A stretch of 40,794 nt of DNA from Gemmobacter aquatilis. GTDB taxonomy: Bacteria > Pseudomonadota > Alphaproteobacteria > Rhodobacterales > Rhodobacteraceae. The notes beneath the pieces were generated by a model. The model saw nothing but the letters and a program-made list of their open reading frames with translations, did no database searches and had not been told where the DNA came from. The stretch covers positions 1 to 40,794 of the forward strand of contig NZ_FOCE01000016.1 of assembly GCF_900110025.1 (NCBI RefSeq), read 5' to 3'. Positions within the stretch are counted from its first letter, which is position 1. Each line of letters starts with the position of its first letter. Shown here one piece after another: positions 18,172 to 25,376 of this stretch. The translations under genes and the position numbers were made by a program.

Positions 18172-19053
18172 ATGGCGCGCAAGGGGATCATTCTGGCAGG
18201 CGGCTCGGGCACGCGGCTTTACCCGATCACCATCGGCATCTCGAAACAACTGCTGCCGATCTATGACAAGCCGATGATCTATTACCCGCTGTCGGTGCTG
18301 ATGCTGACCGGTATCCGCGACATCGCCGTGATCACCACACCGCAGGATCAGGACCAGTTCCGCCGCACGCTGGGCGATGGCAGCCAATGGGGGCTGAACC
18401 TCAGCTATATCGAACAGCCTTCGCCCGATGGCCTGGCCCAGGCCTATCTGCTGGCCCGCGATTTTCTGGCGGGGGAACCTTCGGCCATGGTGCTGGGCGA
18501 CAATATCTTCTTCGGCCATGGCCTGCCCGATCAGCTGGCCCGCGCCGATGCGCGCGCCAGTGGCGGCACGGTGTTCGGCTACCGCGTGGCCGATCCCGAA
18601 CGCTATGGCGTAGTAGGGTTCGACGACACGGGCCGGGTGAACCGGATCATCGAAAAACCCGCACACCCGCCCTCGCCCTATGCCGTCACCGGGCTGTATT
18701 TCCTCGACGGCACCGCGCCGGACCGGGCCCGCGCCGTCACGCCTTCCCCCCGGGGCGAGTTGGAGATCACCTCGCTGCTGGAAATGTATCTGGCCGAAGG
18801 GCTGCTGTCGGTGGAACAGATGGGCCGCGGCTTTGCCTGGCTGGATACCGGCACCCATGCCAGCCTGCTGGATGCCGGAAACTTCGTGCGCACGCTGACC
18901 GAACGGCAGGGCCAGCAGGTGGGCAGCCCCGAAGAGATCGCCTTTGCCAAGGGCTGGATCAGCGCCGATCACCTGGCGGCGCGGGCCCGGCTGTTCGGCA
19001 AGAACGCCTATGGCAGCTATCTGATGGGTCTGCTGGACCCCGCCCACCGCTGA
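18172..19053 (+). CDS. rfbA: Glucose-1-phosphate thymidylyltransferase
   Basis: A 293-residue nucleotidyltransferase, the first step of dTDP-L-rhamnose synthesis: dTTP plus glucose-1-phosphate gives dTDP-glucose. The nucleotide-binding loop is LAGGSGTRLYP (8-18), followed by KQLLPIYDKPM. The metal-binding Asp110 is in VLGDNIFFG. Length and ending are typical of long-form RmlA. It starts 1 bp after the rfbD stop and closes the operon; only 2 bp separate its stop from the convergent DUF4376 gene. Confidence 0.97.
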   Translation: MARKGIILAGGSGTRLYPITIGISKQLLPIYDKPMIYYPLSVLMLTGIRDIAVITTPQDQDQFRRTLGDGSQWGLNLSYIEQPSPDGLAQAYLLARDFLAGEPSAMVLGDNIFFGHGLPDQLARADARASGGTVFGYRVADPERYGVVGFDDTGRVNRIIEKPAHPPSPYAVTGLYFLDGTAPDRARAVTPSPRGELEITSLLEMYLAEGLLSVEQMGRGFAWLDTGTHASLLDAGNFVRTLTERQGQQVGSPEEIAFAKGWISADHLAARARLFGKNAYGSYLMGLLDPAHR

Positions 19054-19055
19054 GC

Positions 19056-19433
19056 TCAGCCGGGCCAGCCGGTTTCCGCATCCACCGCGCCGCCTTCGGC
19101 CAGGGCGGCCAGCAACGCCGCTTCGTGATCGAAACAGGCCTGCACATGGGCGCGCACCGCCCGGGCAATCGCCAGAATCTGCCCCGCAGCCAGAAGGATG
19201 AAGCGGCCATCGGGCAGTTTCCATTGCACGCAGGTCTCCGGGTCCAGCATAGCGGCCAGCGCGGCGCCGGTCAGCCGCGCCTGCGACACGTCGTCGGTGG
19301 CCACAGGCAGCCCGTCCAGCACGATCCCGGCCGCAATCGCCCGGTCGCGCCGCAGCTTGATCGCGGCCCGGCGGGCGGCAAGCGTCTCTGCATTGCGGGT
19401 TTCGGCGGGAATGACCCGGGTCCAGTCGATCAT
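19056..19433 (-). CDS. DUF4376-like protein, tail-module gene 3
   Basis: A 125-residue protein. The segment with ETRNAETLAARRAAIKLRRD, followed by an Ala-rich helical region and a central hydrophobic stretch, resembles the DUF4376 domain often found at the end of phage tail-fibre genes. The ATG at 19433 overlaps the upstream gene's stop by 4 bp, so translation is coupled; the longer open frame upstream lies antisense to nothing useful and reads as low-complexity Arg/Pro/Gly. No catalytic residues are evident. It ends 2 bp from rfbA. Function is unknown; the context is a small phage- or GTA-derived module. Confidence 0.65.
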   Translation of the reverse strand: MIDWTRVIPAETRNAETLAARRAAIKLRRDRAIAAGIVLDGLPVATDDVSQARLTGAALAAMLDPETCVQWKLPDGRFILLAAGQILAIARAVRAHVQACFDHEAALLAALAEGGAVDAETGWPG

Positions 19434-19744
19434 TGTGCAGTCTCCTCGGGTCCATCGGCGGGCAGCAAGACCGGGCCATCCCCGGTCAGATCGAGCGGGG
19501 CAGGGTGCAGACGGGCCGGGCCGGCCTCGGCCCCATGCGGCAGGATCAGCGTGAGGCGGATCACCCCGCCCTCGCGCGTCACATCCGAGGCCAGCCAAGG
19601 GCAGGCCACCGCCGCGCGCGGCAGAACCGCGCCCTCGGCCAGCGGGGTGAAATCATAGTCCGTGCCGTTGATCGTCAGCACATCGCCCGCGCGGTGCAGG
19701 CTCAGGGTTGTATCCATGCGGATGGGGGACAGGGTGATGTACAT
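19430..19744 (-). CDS. Small hypothetical protein, tail-module gene 2
   Basis: A 104-residue protein beginning MYITLSPIRMD, with a Leu-His-Arg-Ala-Gly-Asp-Val segment, then NGTDYDFTPL, and a conserved-looking CPWLASDVTREGG in the middle. It has no signal peptide or membrane segment. A strong GAGGAGGG ribosome site precedes the ATG, showing this is a real gene. It lies 11 bp after the DUF2793 gene and overlaps the next gene by 4 bp. The set of three resembles tail-fibre accessory genes of rhodobacterial prophages, which is a resemblance from memory. Function unknown. Confidence 0.65.
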   Translation of the reverse strand: MYITLSPIRMDTTLSLHRAGDVLTINGTDYDFTPLAEGAVLPRAAVACPWLASDVTREGGVIRLTLILPHGAEAGPARLHPAPLDLTGDGPVLLPADGPEETAQ

Positions 19745-19755
19745 GGTGGCCCTCC

Positions 19756-21255
19756 TCAGAACCAGCGGCCGATGGCCGTCAGAATATAGTCGAACCCACC
19801 CGCCGCGCTGGCGGTGCGCATCAACCCGGCAGAAACAGATGTCGTGCTGTGGGTGTTGGTCACCACCCAGCCGACGCTGTTTTTGCACTCGCCATGCACC
19901 ACCGGATAGGATCCGGTCACGAAGGCGGCAGGAAAGCTCCAGACCGAAAAATTGCAGGTGTAAAGCGCGCCGCTGGCCACATTGACCGCGCCAGACGTCA
20001 GACCGGGCGAAATGCAGATCTGCGTCCCATCGGCAAAACGAGCATATTCGCCATTCGCGTTGCTGGCGCGCTCGATCACCGCCCCGGTCGGAACGCCGCT
20101 GGACTGGCTGACCGCGCCGACAACCGGTGTATCCTGCACCCAGGCCGTCCAGCCGCCGCTGTTGTAGCTGCGGGTCCAGCGGCCTTTCGATGTGACCAGC
20201 GGTGTCAGCGTTTCCACGAAAGCCACCGTGCTGATGCGCTGCACATCGAGCGTGGCATAGGTGGCAGCCATGCCGGGCGGCCAAGTGCCTGCAGTGGTAT
20301 TGGTCGGATGCAGCAGGTAGAGACCCGAGGCGAGCGTGCCATCGTCGAGATTGGCGGCCACCGTCGGTGCACCAACCGTACCCGTCCCGAAGTCCCCGGT
20401 CCGCATCAACCGCCCGGCGGTCGCATCGGTGGCGCTTTGCGTGATGGCCGTGCCGGTCAGCGGCAGGTCGAGCTGGAAGGCACTGCCCCCCATCAGCGCG
20501 CGCGCGATGCCGGCCACGGCGAACCCGATCTGGCCCGTCGCGCTGCGAAACAGGCCGGTCGTCGGCGCGGCCCCAAAACCCAGCGCCGGGGTTGCCGCAG
20601 CGCCATCGCCAAGCACCGCCCCGGCGGGCAGGCTCACCCGGCCTGTCGCGTGATCGGCGAGCAGCGCCTCGCTCCAGGTCAGGCCATCGGGACTGACTTT
20701 CACGCTGAAATCGTCACCGCCGACCAGCCCCATCTCGGCCCGGCCCGACCAGTTGTCCTGAAACAGCAGGCTCGCCGTATCGCCGGACGCGGCCTTGTTG
20801 ACCTTCACCTGATGCCCGGCCCCGGCATGGGTCAGCAGCGTCGCCGCCGCCGCCACGGCCAGCCGGTTGGTGGCATCATGCGTGGTATTCACTCCCAACC
20901 CCGCCAGATTGTCGAGCGGCAGTCGCTCCCAGGCGGTGCCACGCCAGATGCGCAACTCGCCCTCGGTCCGGCCCCAGGCACGCCAGCCGTCGCGCGGCGG
21001 CACAAAGGCCCAGGTGGTGCCGTCCCAGGCGGCCAGCCTGCCGCCCTGCCCCGTCCAGACGCCCTCCGGCGCGGCCCCCAGCGCATGGATCTCGCCCACC
21101 CCCGGGCTGGCAGGCGGGATCAGGCCGTCGAACCCCTGCACGACCAGTTGCACGATCTGGTCAAGCCGGGCGAGCGCCTCGTTATGGGTGACGTGCTTTT
21201 GCGCCTGCGAGGGCAGCAGATAGGGCAAGGCAAGATTGGGCGAGGTATTGGGCAT
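19756..21255 (-). CDS. DUF2793 domain protein, phage/GTA tail-fibre or spike-like
   Basis: A 499-residue protein. The N-terminal ~110 residues are the recognisable DUF2793 domain (SPNLALPYLLPSQAQKHVT, NEALARLDQ, then Trp-rich WRAWGRTEGELRIW). The middle is Gly/Ala-rich and beta-repeat-like, with phage-fibre features (ALLADHATGRVSLPAG, FRSATGQIGF). The C-terminal ~200 residues include W-rich segments (GRWTRSYNSGGWTAW) and probably bind glycans or form a fibre tip. A GGAG ribosome site precedes the ATG. No capsid, terminase or tail-tube genes are near, so this is an orphan fibre module inserted between the rhamnose operon and repA. Confidence 0.75.
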   Translation of the reverse strand: MPNTSPNLALPYLLPSQAQKHVTHNEALARLDQIVQLVVQGFDGLIPPASPGVGEIHALGAAPEGVWTGQGGRLAAWDGTTWAFVPPRDGWRAWGRTEGELRIWRGTAWERLPLDNLAGLGVNTTHDATNRLAVAAAATLLTHAGAGHQVKVNKAASGDTASLLFQDNWSGRAEMGLVGGDDFSVKVSPDGLTWSEALLADHATGRVSLPAGAVLGDGAAATPALGFGAAPTTGLFRSATGQIGFAVAGIARALMGGSAFQLDLPLTGTAITQSATDATAGRLMRTGDFGTGTVGAPTVAANLDDGTLASGLYLLHPTNTTAGTWPPGMAATYATLDVQRISTVAFVETLTPLVTSKGRWTRSYNSGGWTAWVQDTPVVGAVSQSSGVPTGAVIERASNANGEYARFADGTQICISPGLTSGAVNVASGALYTCNFSVWSFPAAFVTGSYPVVHGECKNSVGWVVTNTHSTTSVSAGLMRTASAAGGFDYILTAIGRWF

Positions 21256-21352
21256 GGCGGCTCCGGCCTGGGTTCAGCAGCGCTTCGGCCTGCACCATGC
21301 CGGGATCGCCTTGCCCGCCGCTGAATCGCCCGGCCACCGCCGTTACCCCGCG

Positions 21353-22393
21353 TTAACCCCGATCCGCCACGCGCGCATTCACCCAGCCCAGGAAAGCGCG
21401 GTCCGGCGCGGTCAGCCGCGGCTGGCCCGACATCACCCAGAAGGCCCGCCATTCGGCCTCCAGCGCATAGACATCCGCCCCCGCCGCCAGCGCCCGCGCC
21501 GCATCCAGCACCTCGGGGCCGAAAGGCGCGGGCAGGGCGGCACTCTCGTCCTCGACCAGCCCGTTGCGGCTGAAGCGGATCACATCACACGGCTCCTCGC
21601 TCATGGTGTAATCGGGCAGGCCCGCCTCGTCGATCATCTTGCGGATCGCTGCGCGGAACACCCGCAACGGCGCCGCCGACCCCGCCTTCTTGTGCAGCAC
21701 CGCCACCGAAACCCGCCATTCGGGCTGGCGCCCGCAATGCTTGCGCGCCAGTTCATAGACCCGCCGCTCCAGCGGTTTGCGCAGCCCGAAATACTCGCGG
21801 CTCAGCGTCAGCACCGACCGGCCGACCACCGCGCGAAACAGCCAGTCCGACAGCGTGACCATGACCGACACCATCCGCCCGCCGCGCGTCTTGCGCAGGA
21901 TCTCCCAGCTTTCGATCAGACCGAAGCCGGAGGTCACCTCGATGCCGCCGGTGGTCAGGTTGGTGGTGATGCGCGTGCCCACCAGCCGCTCGAACGCCTC
22001 GCGCAGCCGCTGATAGCTGTCGCCCCCGGTATCGCGGCCGGTCGCCATCAGCAGGTCATGCGCCTTGAGCTGCAGCTTGCGGCTGACCTCGCGCCCGGCA
22101 TTCAGCCCGGCCATCAGCTGGCTGATGCAGAAGATCAGGATGTCCTTGTCAAAGATCGTGGCCCGGCCCTTCACCGAAGGCGTCACCTCGATCAGCGCGC
22201 CATTATGCTCGTAGCGCAGCACCCGCAGATCGGGTTTGGTGGACAGCGAAAAGATCGGGTGTTCCATCGTGGCCAGATCATCCTTCGGGCTGGCCCCAAA
22301 GATGTCGCAAGTGAACAAATCGCCGATCACCGGCGGCGCGATGTCACGCCGCATTCTTGCGGGAATGCCTCCCGCCCCTGTCAGTCCCGCCAT
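21353..22393 (-). CDS. repA: Plasmid replication initiator protein RepA (RPA family)
   Basis: A 346-residue replication initiator. The segment MEHPIFSLSTKPD, then a KGRATIFDKDILIFC region and a winged-helix-like part (SYQRLREAFERLVGTRI), is typical of the RepA proteins that define one replicon class of Rhodobacterales plasmids. It should bind the iterons just upstream and recruit DnaA and helicase. The ATG at 22393 has AGAGGCGG upstream; an in-frame GTG at 22441 is possible but has a poor ribosome site. It is divergent from parAB. Iterons and a DnaA box upstream of the start suggest autoregulation, which is inferred. Confidence 0.92.
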   Translation of the reverse strand: MAGLTGAGGIPARMRRDIAPPVIGDLFTCDIFGASPKDDLATMEHPIFSLSTKPDLRVLRYEHNGALIEVTPSVKGRATIFDKDILIFCISQLMAGLNAGREVSRKLQLKAHDLLMATGRDTGGDSYQRLREAFERLVGTRITTNLTTGGIEVTSGFGLIESWEILRKTRGGRMVSVMVTLSDWLFRAVVGRSVLTLSREYFGLRKPLERRVYELARKHCGRQPEWRVSVAVLHKKAGSAAPLRVFRAAIRKMIDEAGLPDYTMSEEPCDVIRFSRNGLVEDESAALPAPFGPEVLDAARALAAGADVYALEAEWRAFWVMSGQPRLTAPDRAFLGWVNARVADRG

Positions 22394-22452
22394 CTGCCGC
22401 CTCTTGTGATCCCCGTTTTCACATCGGGGTTTCAGTGACACCCACCCTAGAA

Positions 22453-22461
22453 TTATCCACA
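22453..22461 (+). promoter_or_regulatory. DnaA box
   Basis: TTATCCACA, an exact match to the consensus DnaA box, lies 60 bp upstream of the repA start and 26 bp before the first iteron. The placement supports a RepA-plus-DnaA origin. Confidence 0.75.
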
Positions 22462-22486
22462 GCCCGCGTCCAGCCGCCGGAATGGC

Positions 22487-22543
22487 GGATCAGAGTCGCC
22501 GCTTCGGGGGATCAGAGTCGCTCGACTGTCGGATCAGAGTCGC
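22487..22543 (+). repeat. Three iterons, 13-bp core, exact 22-bp period
   Basis: The core GGATCAGAGTCGC occurs at 22487-22499, 22509-22521 and 22531-22543, with start-to-start distance exactly 22 bp (two helical turns), so all copies face the same side of the DNA. The sequences between the cores differ. No further copy of the core was seen in the window. They are the likely RepA binding sites for initiation and copy control. Confidence 0.88.
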
Positions 22544-22818
22544 CCCTTGCCCCAGATAGCGAAAATTCACCATGCAAAACAAAGGGCTGCAAAAAGGGCT
22601 GGGAAGCTGTAACATATAAGAATAACATCCAATAACAGAAAAAATCCGCACATGGCCCTGCCCCTGCTTGGCACCAGCCCCGCCAAAGCGCCGGGAGCAA
22701 CGCCCTCTGCCCCCCGCAAGCCACAGAATCAGCAATGAAAATACAGTGATGTGCGGTCTTTTCTTCCATATGCCGCGTTTTGTGTTATGTTTCAAAAAAA
22801 GCATCACATGAGGCACCG

Positions 22819-24213
22819 ATGAAGCCCGAGGCCGCAGCAGCCCTTCCCCCCTATTTCGGCATTGATCCCGATGCGGCGCTGGCCGCCCTGGGCGCCCCCA
22901 CCGTCACGGAAGAGTTTCAGCGCATCGCCAAGGCCTGCGAGGCGGGACGGATCGATCTGGCCGGGCGCGGGCTGGACGAAACCGGGCGGCGGCAGTTGCG
23001 GATGTTCTCGACCTGGGAAATCACCCGCTATCTGATCCCGGTGGCCCAGGCCCATTTCCGCCGCGTGCTGAAACAGAATCCCGATCTGCCGCAGGGCCTG
23101 TCGGAAACCGAGGGCGGTGCGAAATGGTTCACGCTGGACGAGGTGCTGCGCCTGCGGGCCTTCTTTGCCGCCGAAGGATCGAAGGCCAAGCCCTACCTGC
23201 CCTACCGGCCCAAGGGGCTGCCCGCCAAGATGCTGGCGGTGGCAAATTTCAAGGGCGGCGTCGGCAAGACCTCCACCTGCGCACATCTCGCCATGTCGGC
23301 AGCGCTGGATGGCTACCGCGTGCTGGTGATCGACCTCGACAGCCAGGGTTCGATGACCTCGATCTTTGGGGGCCGGGTGGCGGATGAATGGCAGACGGTC
23401 TTCCCGCTGCTGGCCCGCCATTACGCCACCCATCTGCGCGCCGACAACCAGCGCCGGCTGGACCGGGGCGATGCGCCGATCCCGATGGATGATACGCTGG
23501 GCGAAGCGCTGACCATCAAGGCCGACAGCCTGATCCAGAAAACCCACTGGCCGAATATCGACCTGATCGGGGCGCAGCTGAACCTCTACTGGGCCGAGTT
23601 CCAGATCCCGGTCTGGCGGATGCAGTCGCGCGGCTGGAAGCTGTGGGATGCGCTGACCGAAACGCTGGCCGCCGATGGCATCCTCGACCAATACGATGTG
23701 ATCTTCCTCGATACCCCGCCCGCGCTGGGGTATCTCACGATCAACGGGCTGGCGGCGGCGGATATCCTGCTGGTGCCGATGGGCGCCTCGTTTCTGGAGT
23801 TCGACAGCACGGGCCGGTTCTTCGACATGCTGCATTCCACCTTCCGCTCGATCGAAGAGGGCGAGAACATGGCGGCCCGCGCGCTGGGGCGGCGAGAGCT
23901 CAACTTCGAATGGGATGCGGTGCGCACCATCATCACCCGTTATGACGGGGCCCAGCAGGCCGAGCTTGCGGCGCTGATGCAGGGCTGGATGGGCAAGACC
24001 CTGTCCCCGCACCGGCAGGATTTCACCGCGCTGATCGGGCAGGCGGGCGAACAGGTGCGCGGCATCTACGAGGCCGATTACCGCGACTTCAACCGCGAGA
24101 CCTATGCCCGCGGCCGCGAAACCTTTGACGAGACCTGGGCCGCGGTGAAGGCGCTGATCCTGGGAAGCTGGCGGCGCGACGAACGGGCGGCCGGGCAAGA
24201 GGCGGCAGAGTGA
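22819..24213 (+). CDS. parA: Plasmid partition ATPase ParA
   Basis: A 464-residue ParA of the type with an N-terminal DNA-binding part (about 55-115, with STWEITRYL and FTLDEVLRLR). The deviant Walker A is FKGGVGKTS (144-152), Walker A' lies in LVIDLDSQGS, and a Walker B-like FLDTPPALGYLT follows. It positions the replicon by ATP-dependent action on ParB-parS complexes and probably represses its own promoter. The ATG at 22819 has GAGG upstream; the earlier open frame starts inside the AT-rich origin. The parS palindrome starts one base after the stop. Confidence 0.94.
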   Translation: MKPEAAAALPPYFGIDPDAALAALGAPTVTEEFQRIAKACEAGRIDLAGRGLDETGRRQLRMFSTWEITRYLIPVAQAHFRRVLKQNPDLPQGLSETEGGAKWFTLDEVLRLRAFFAAEGSKAKPYLPYRPKGLPAKMLAVANFKGGVGKTSTCAHLAMSAALDGYRVLVIDLDSQGSMTSIFGGRVADEWQTVFPLLARHYATHLRADNQRRLDRGDAPIPMDDTLGEALTIKADSLIQKTHWPNIDLIGAQLNLYWAEFQIPVWRMQSRGWKLWDALTETLAADGILDQYDVIFLDTPPALGYLTINGLAAADILLVPMGASFLEFDSTGRFFDMLHSTFRSIEEGENMAARALGRRELNFEWDAVRTIITRYDGAQQAELAALMQGWMGKTLSPHRQDFTALIGQAGEQVRGIYEADYRDFNRETYARGRETFDETWAAVKALILGSWRRDERAAGQEAAE

Positions 24214-24231
24214 TGTTTCGCGCGCGAAACA
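24214..24231. other. parS: Partition site parS between parA and parB
   Basis: TGTTTCGCGCGCGAAACA, a perfect 18-bp palindrome immediately after the parA stop and 74 bp before parB. It lies where the ParB-binding site of rhodobacterial plasmid modules is expected. Its half-sites match the canonical parS, but the GCGCGC centre is two bases longer, which could give specificity against the chromosomal ParB. An identical copy lies in rfbD. Confidence 0.85.
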
Positions 24232-24305
24232 CCAGCGTGCGCCGTGTTAGAGCCGCATTGGCCTCTGGCCCCCTATCCTGCGCCCCCCTGAGACGGAGCT
24301 GAGCC

Positions 24306-25376
24306 ATGGCCAAACGCAAGCGCCTTCTGCCCTTCGGAACCGAGTCTGACGCCCCCGAGGCGATGCCGGTGCTGGAGACGAAAGCCTTCCCCACCTATCC
24401 GCTCGGCTATGCCGGGGGGCACACCTATACCCGTCAGGCCCCCATCGCCGACATGGCCGGGGCCGCCGCCGCCACCGCCGCGATGGAGGAAATGGCCGAT
24501 CTGCTGCGCCGTGCCAAGGAAGGCGGGCGCATGGTGCTGACCTTGCCATTGGTCGAGGTGGAGGCAGGCTATCTGGTGCGCGACCGCATCACCACGACCC
24601 CCGAGGATATGGCGGAACTGGTTGAATCGCTGCGCGCGCGCGGCCAGCAGACCCCGATCGAGGTGGTGCAGCTTGCGCCGGGCCGCTATGGGCTGATCTC
24701 GGGCTGGCGGCGGTTGCAGGCGCTGCACCACCTGTCGGCGCAAACCGGCGACACCGAGAAATTCGGCTCTGTTCTGGCGCTTTTGCGGCGGCCGGAACAG
24801 GCCTCCGATGCCTATCTTGCCATGGTGGAAGAGAACGAGATCCGCGTCGGCCTGTCCTTCTACGAACGCGCCCGCATCGTGACCAAGGCTGTGGAGCTGG
24901 GCGTCTACCCGACCGAGCGCGAGGCGCTGCGCGGGCTGTTCCCCACCGCGTCGCGCTCCAAGCGGTCAAAGATCGGGTCGTTCATCACGGTGGTGCGGGC
25001 GCTGGACGGCGTGCTGCGCTTCCCCGAGGCGCTGGGAGAGCGGATCGGCCTTGCGCTGGCCCAGGCGCTGGAGGCGGATGGCTCTTTCGGCGCGCGGGTT
25101 GGGGCGGCGCTGGCGGCTGCCGCGCCAGCCGATGCGCAGGCCGAGCAGGTGCAGCTGTCGCGCCTGCTCGCGGGGCCAAAGGCGCCCAAGGCCAATACAG
25201 AAAAACAGGCTCAGACCGCCGTGTCAGAGACGAATTCTGGCGCCGAGCCCCTGCCCGGCCTGCGCGTGCGGGCCGAGGCCGGGCGGCTGGTGATCGAGGG
25301 CAAAAAGGCTGATGCTGTCCTTCTGGCGCGGCTGATTGACTGGCTGGGCCGGCAGGACTGGTCTGCTGACGGCTAG
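24306..25376 (+). CDS. parB: Plasmid partition protein ParB
   Basis: A 356-residue ParB/Spo0J-type protein. The N-terminal ParB/Srx domain includes DRITTTPEDMAELVESLRA and GLISGWRRLQAL, which replaces the usual GERR motif. VEENEIRVGLSFYERARI follows, then a helix-turn-helix region (about 200-240, REALRGLFPTASRSKRSKI) that would read parS. The C-terminus is variable and probably dimerises. GGAGCTGA precedes the ATG. Its stop codon overlaps the convergent glycosyltransferase stop by 4 bp, so the partition module abuts the polysaccharide operon directly. Confidence 0.92.
   Translation: MAKRKRLLPFGTESDAPEAMPVLETKAFPTYPLGYAGGHTYTRQAPIADMAGAAAATAAMEEMADLLRRAKEGGRMVLTLPLVEVEAGYLVRDRITTTPEDMAELVESLRARGQQTPIEVVQLAPGRYGLISGWRRLQALHHLSAQTGDTEKFGSVLALLRRPEQASDAYLAMVEENEIRVGLSFYERARIVTKAVELGVYPTEREALRGLFPTASRSKRSKIGSFITVVRALDGVLRFPEALGERIGLALAQALEADGSFGARVGAALAAAAPADAQAEQVQLSRLLAGPKAPKANTEKQAQTAVSETNSGAEPLPGLRVRAEAGRLVIEGKKADAVLLARLIDWLGRQDWSADG

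Larger units (their letters stand above)
22394..22818. other. oriV: Putative origin of replication (oriV) between repA and parA
   Basis: A 425-bp non-coding stretch between divergent repA and parA. From left to right it holds a perfect DnaA box (22453-22461), three direct repeats at 22-bp spacing (22487-22543), an AT-rich stretch (about 22609-22647) that could unwind, and an AT-rich segment with a poly-A run (22735-22803) before the parA ribosome site (GAGG). All the elements of an iteron-type origin are present in the expected place. Confidence 0.8.

Noticed and set aside
18387-19658. Open frame of 423 codons overlapping rfbA in another frame
   Set aside because: rfbA is certain in its frame; this one is Arg/Gly/Pro-rich without a domain.
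22487-22543. CRISPR-like interpretation of the three short direct repeats
   Set aside because: Repeats are 13 bp with 9-bp gaps, far too short for CRISPR, and the location between repA and a DnaA box fits iterons.
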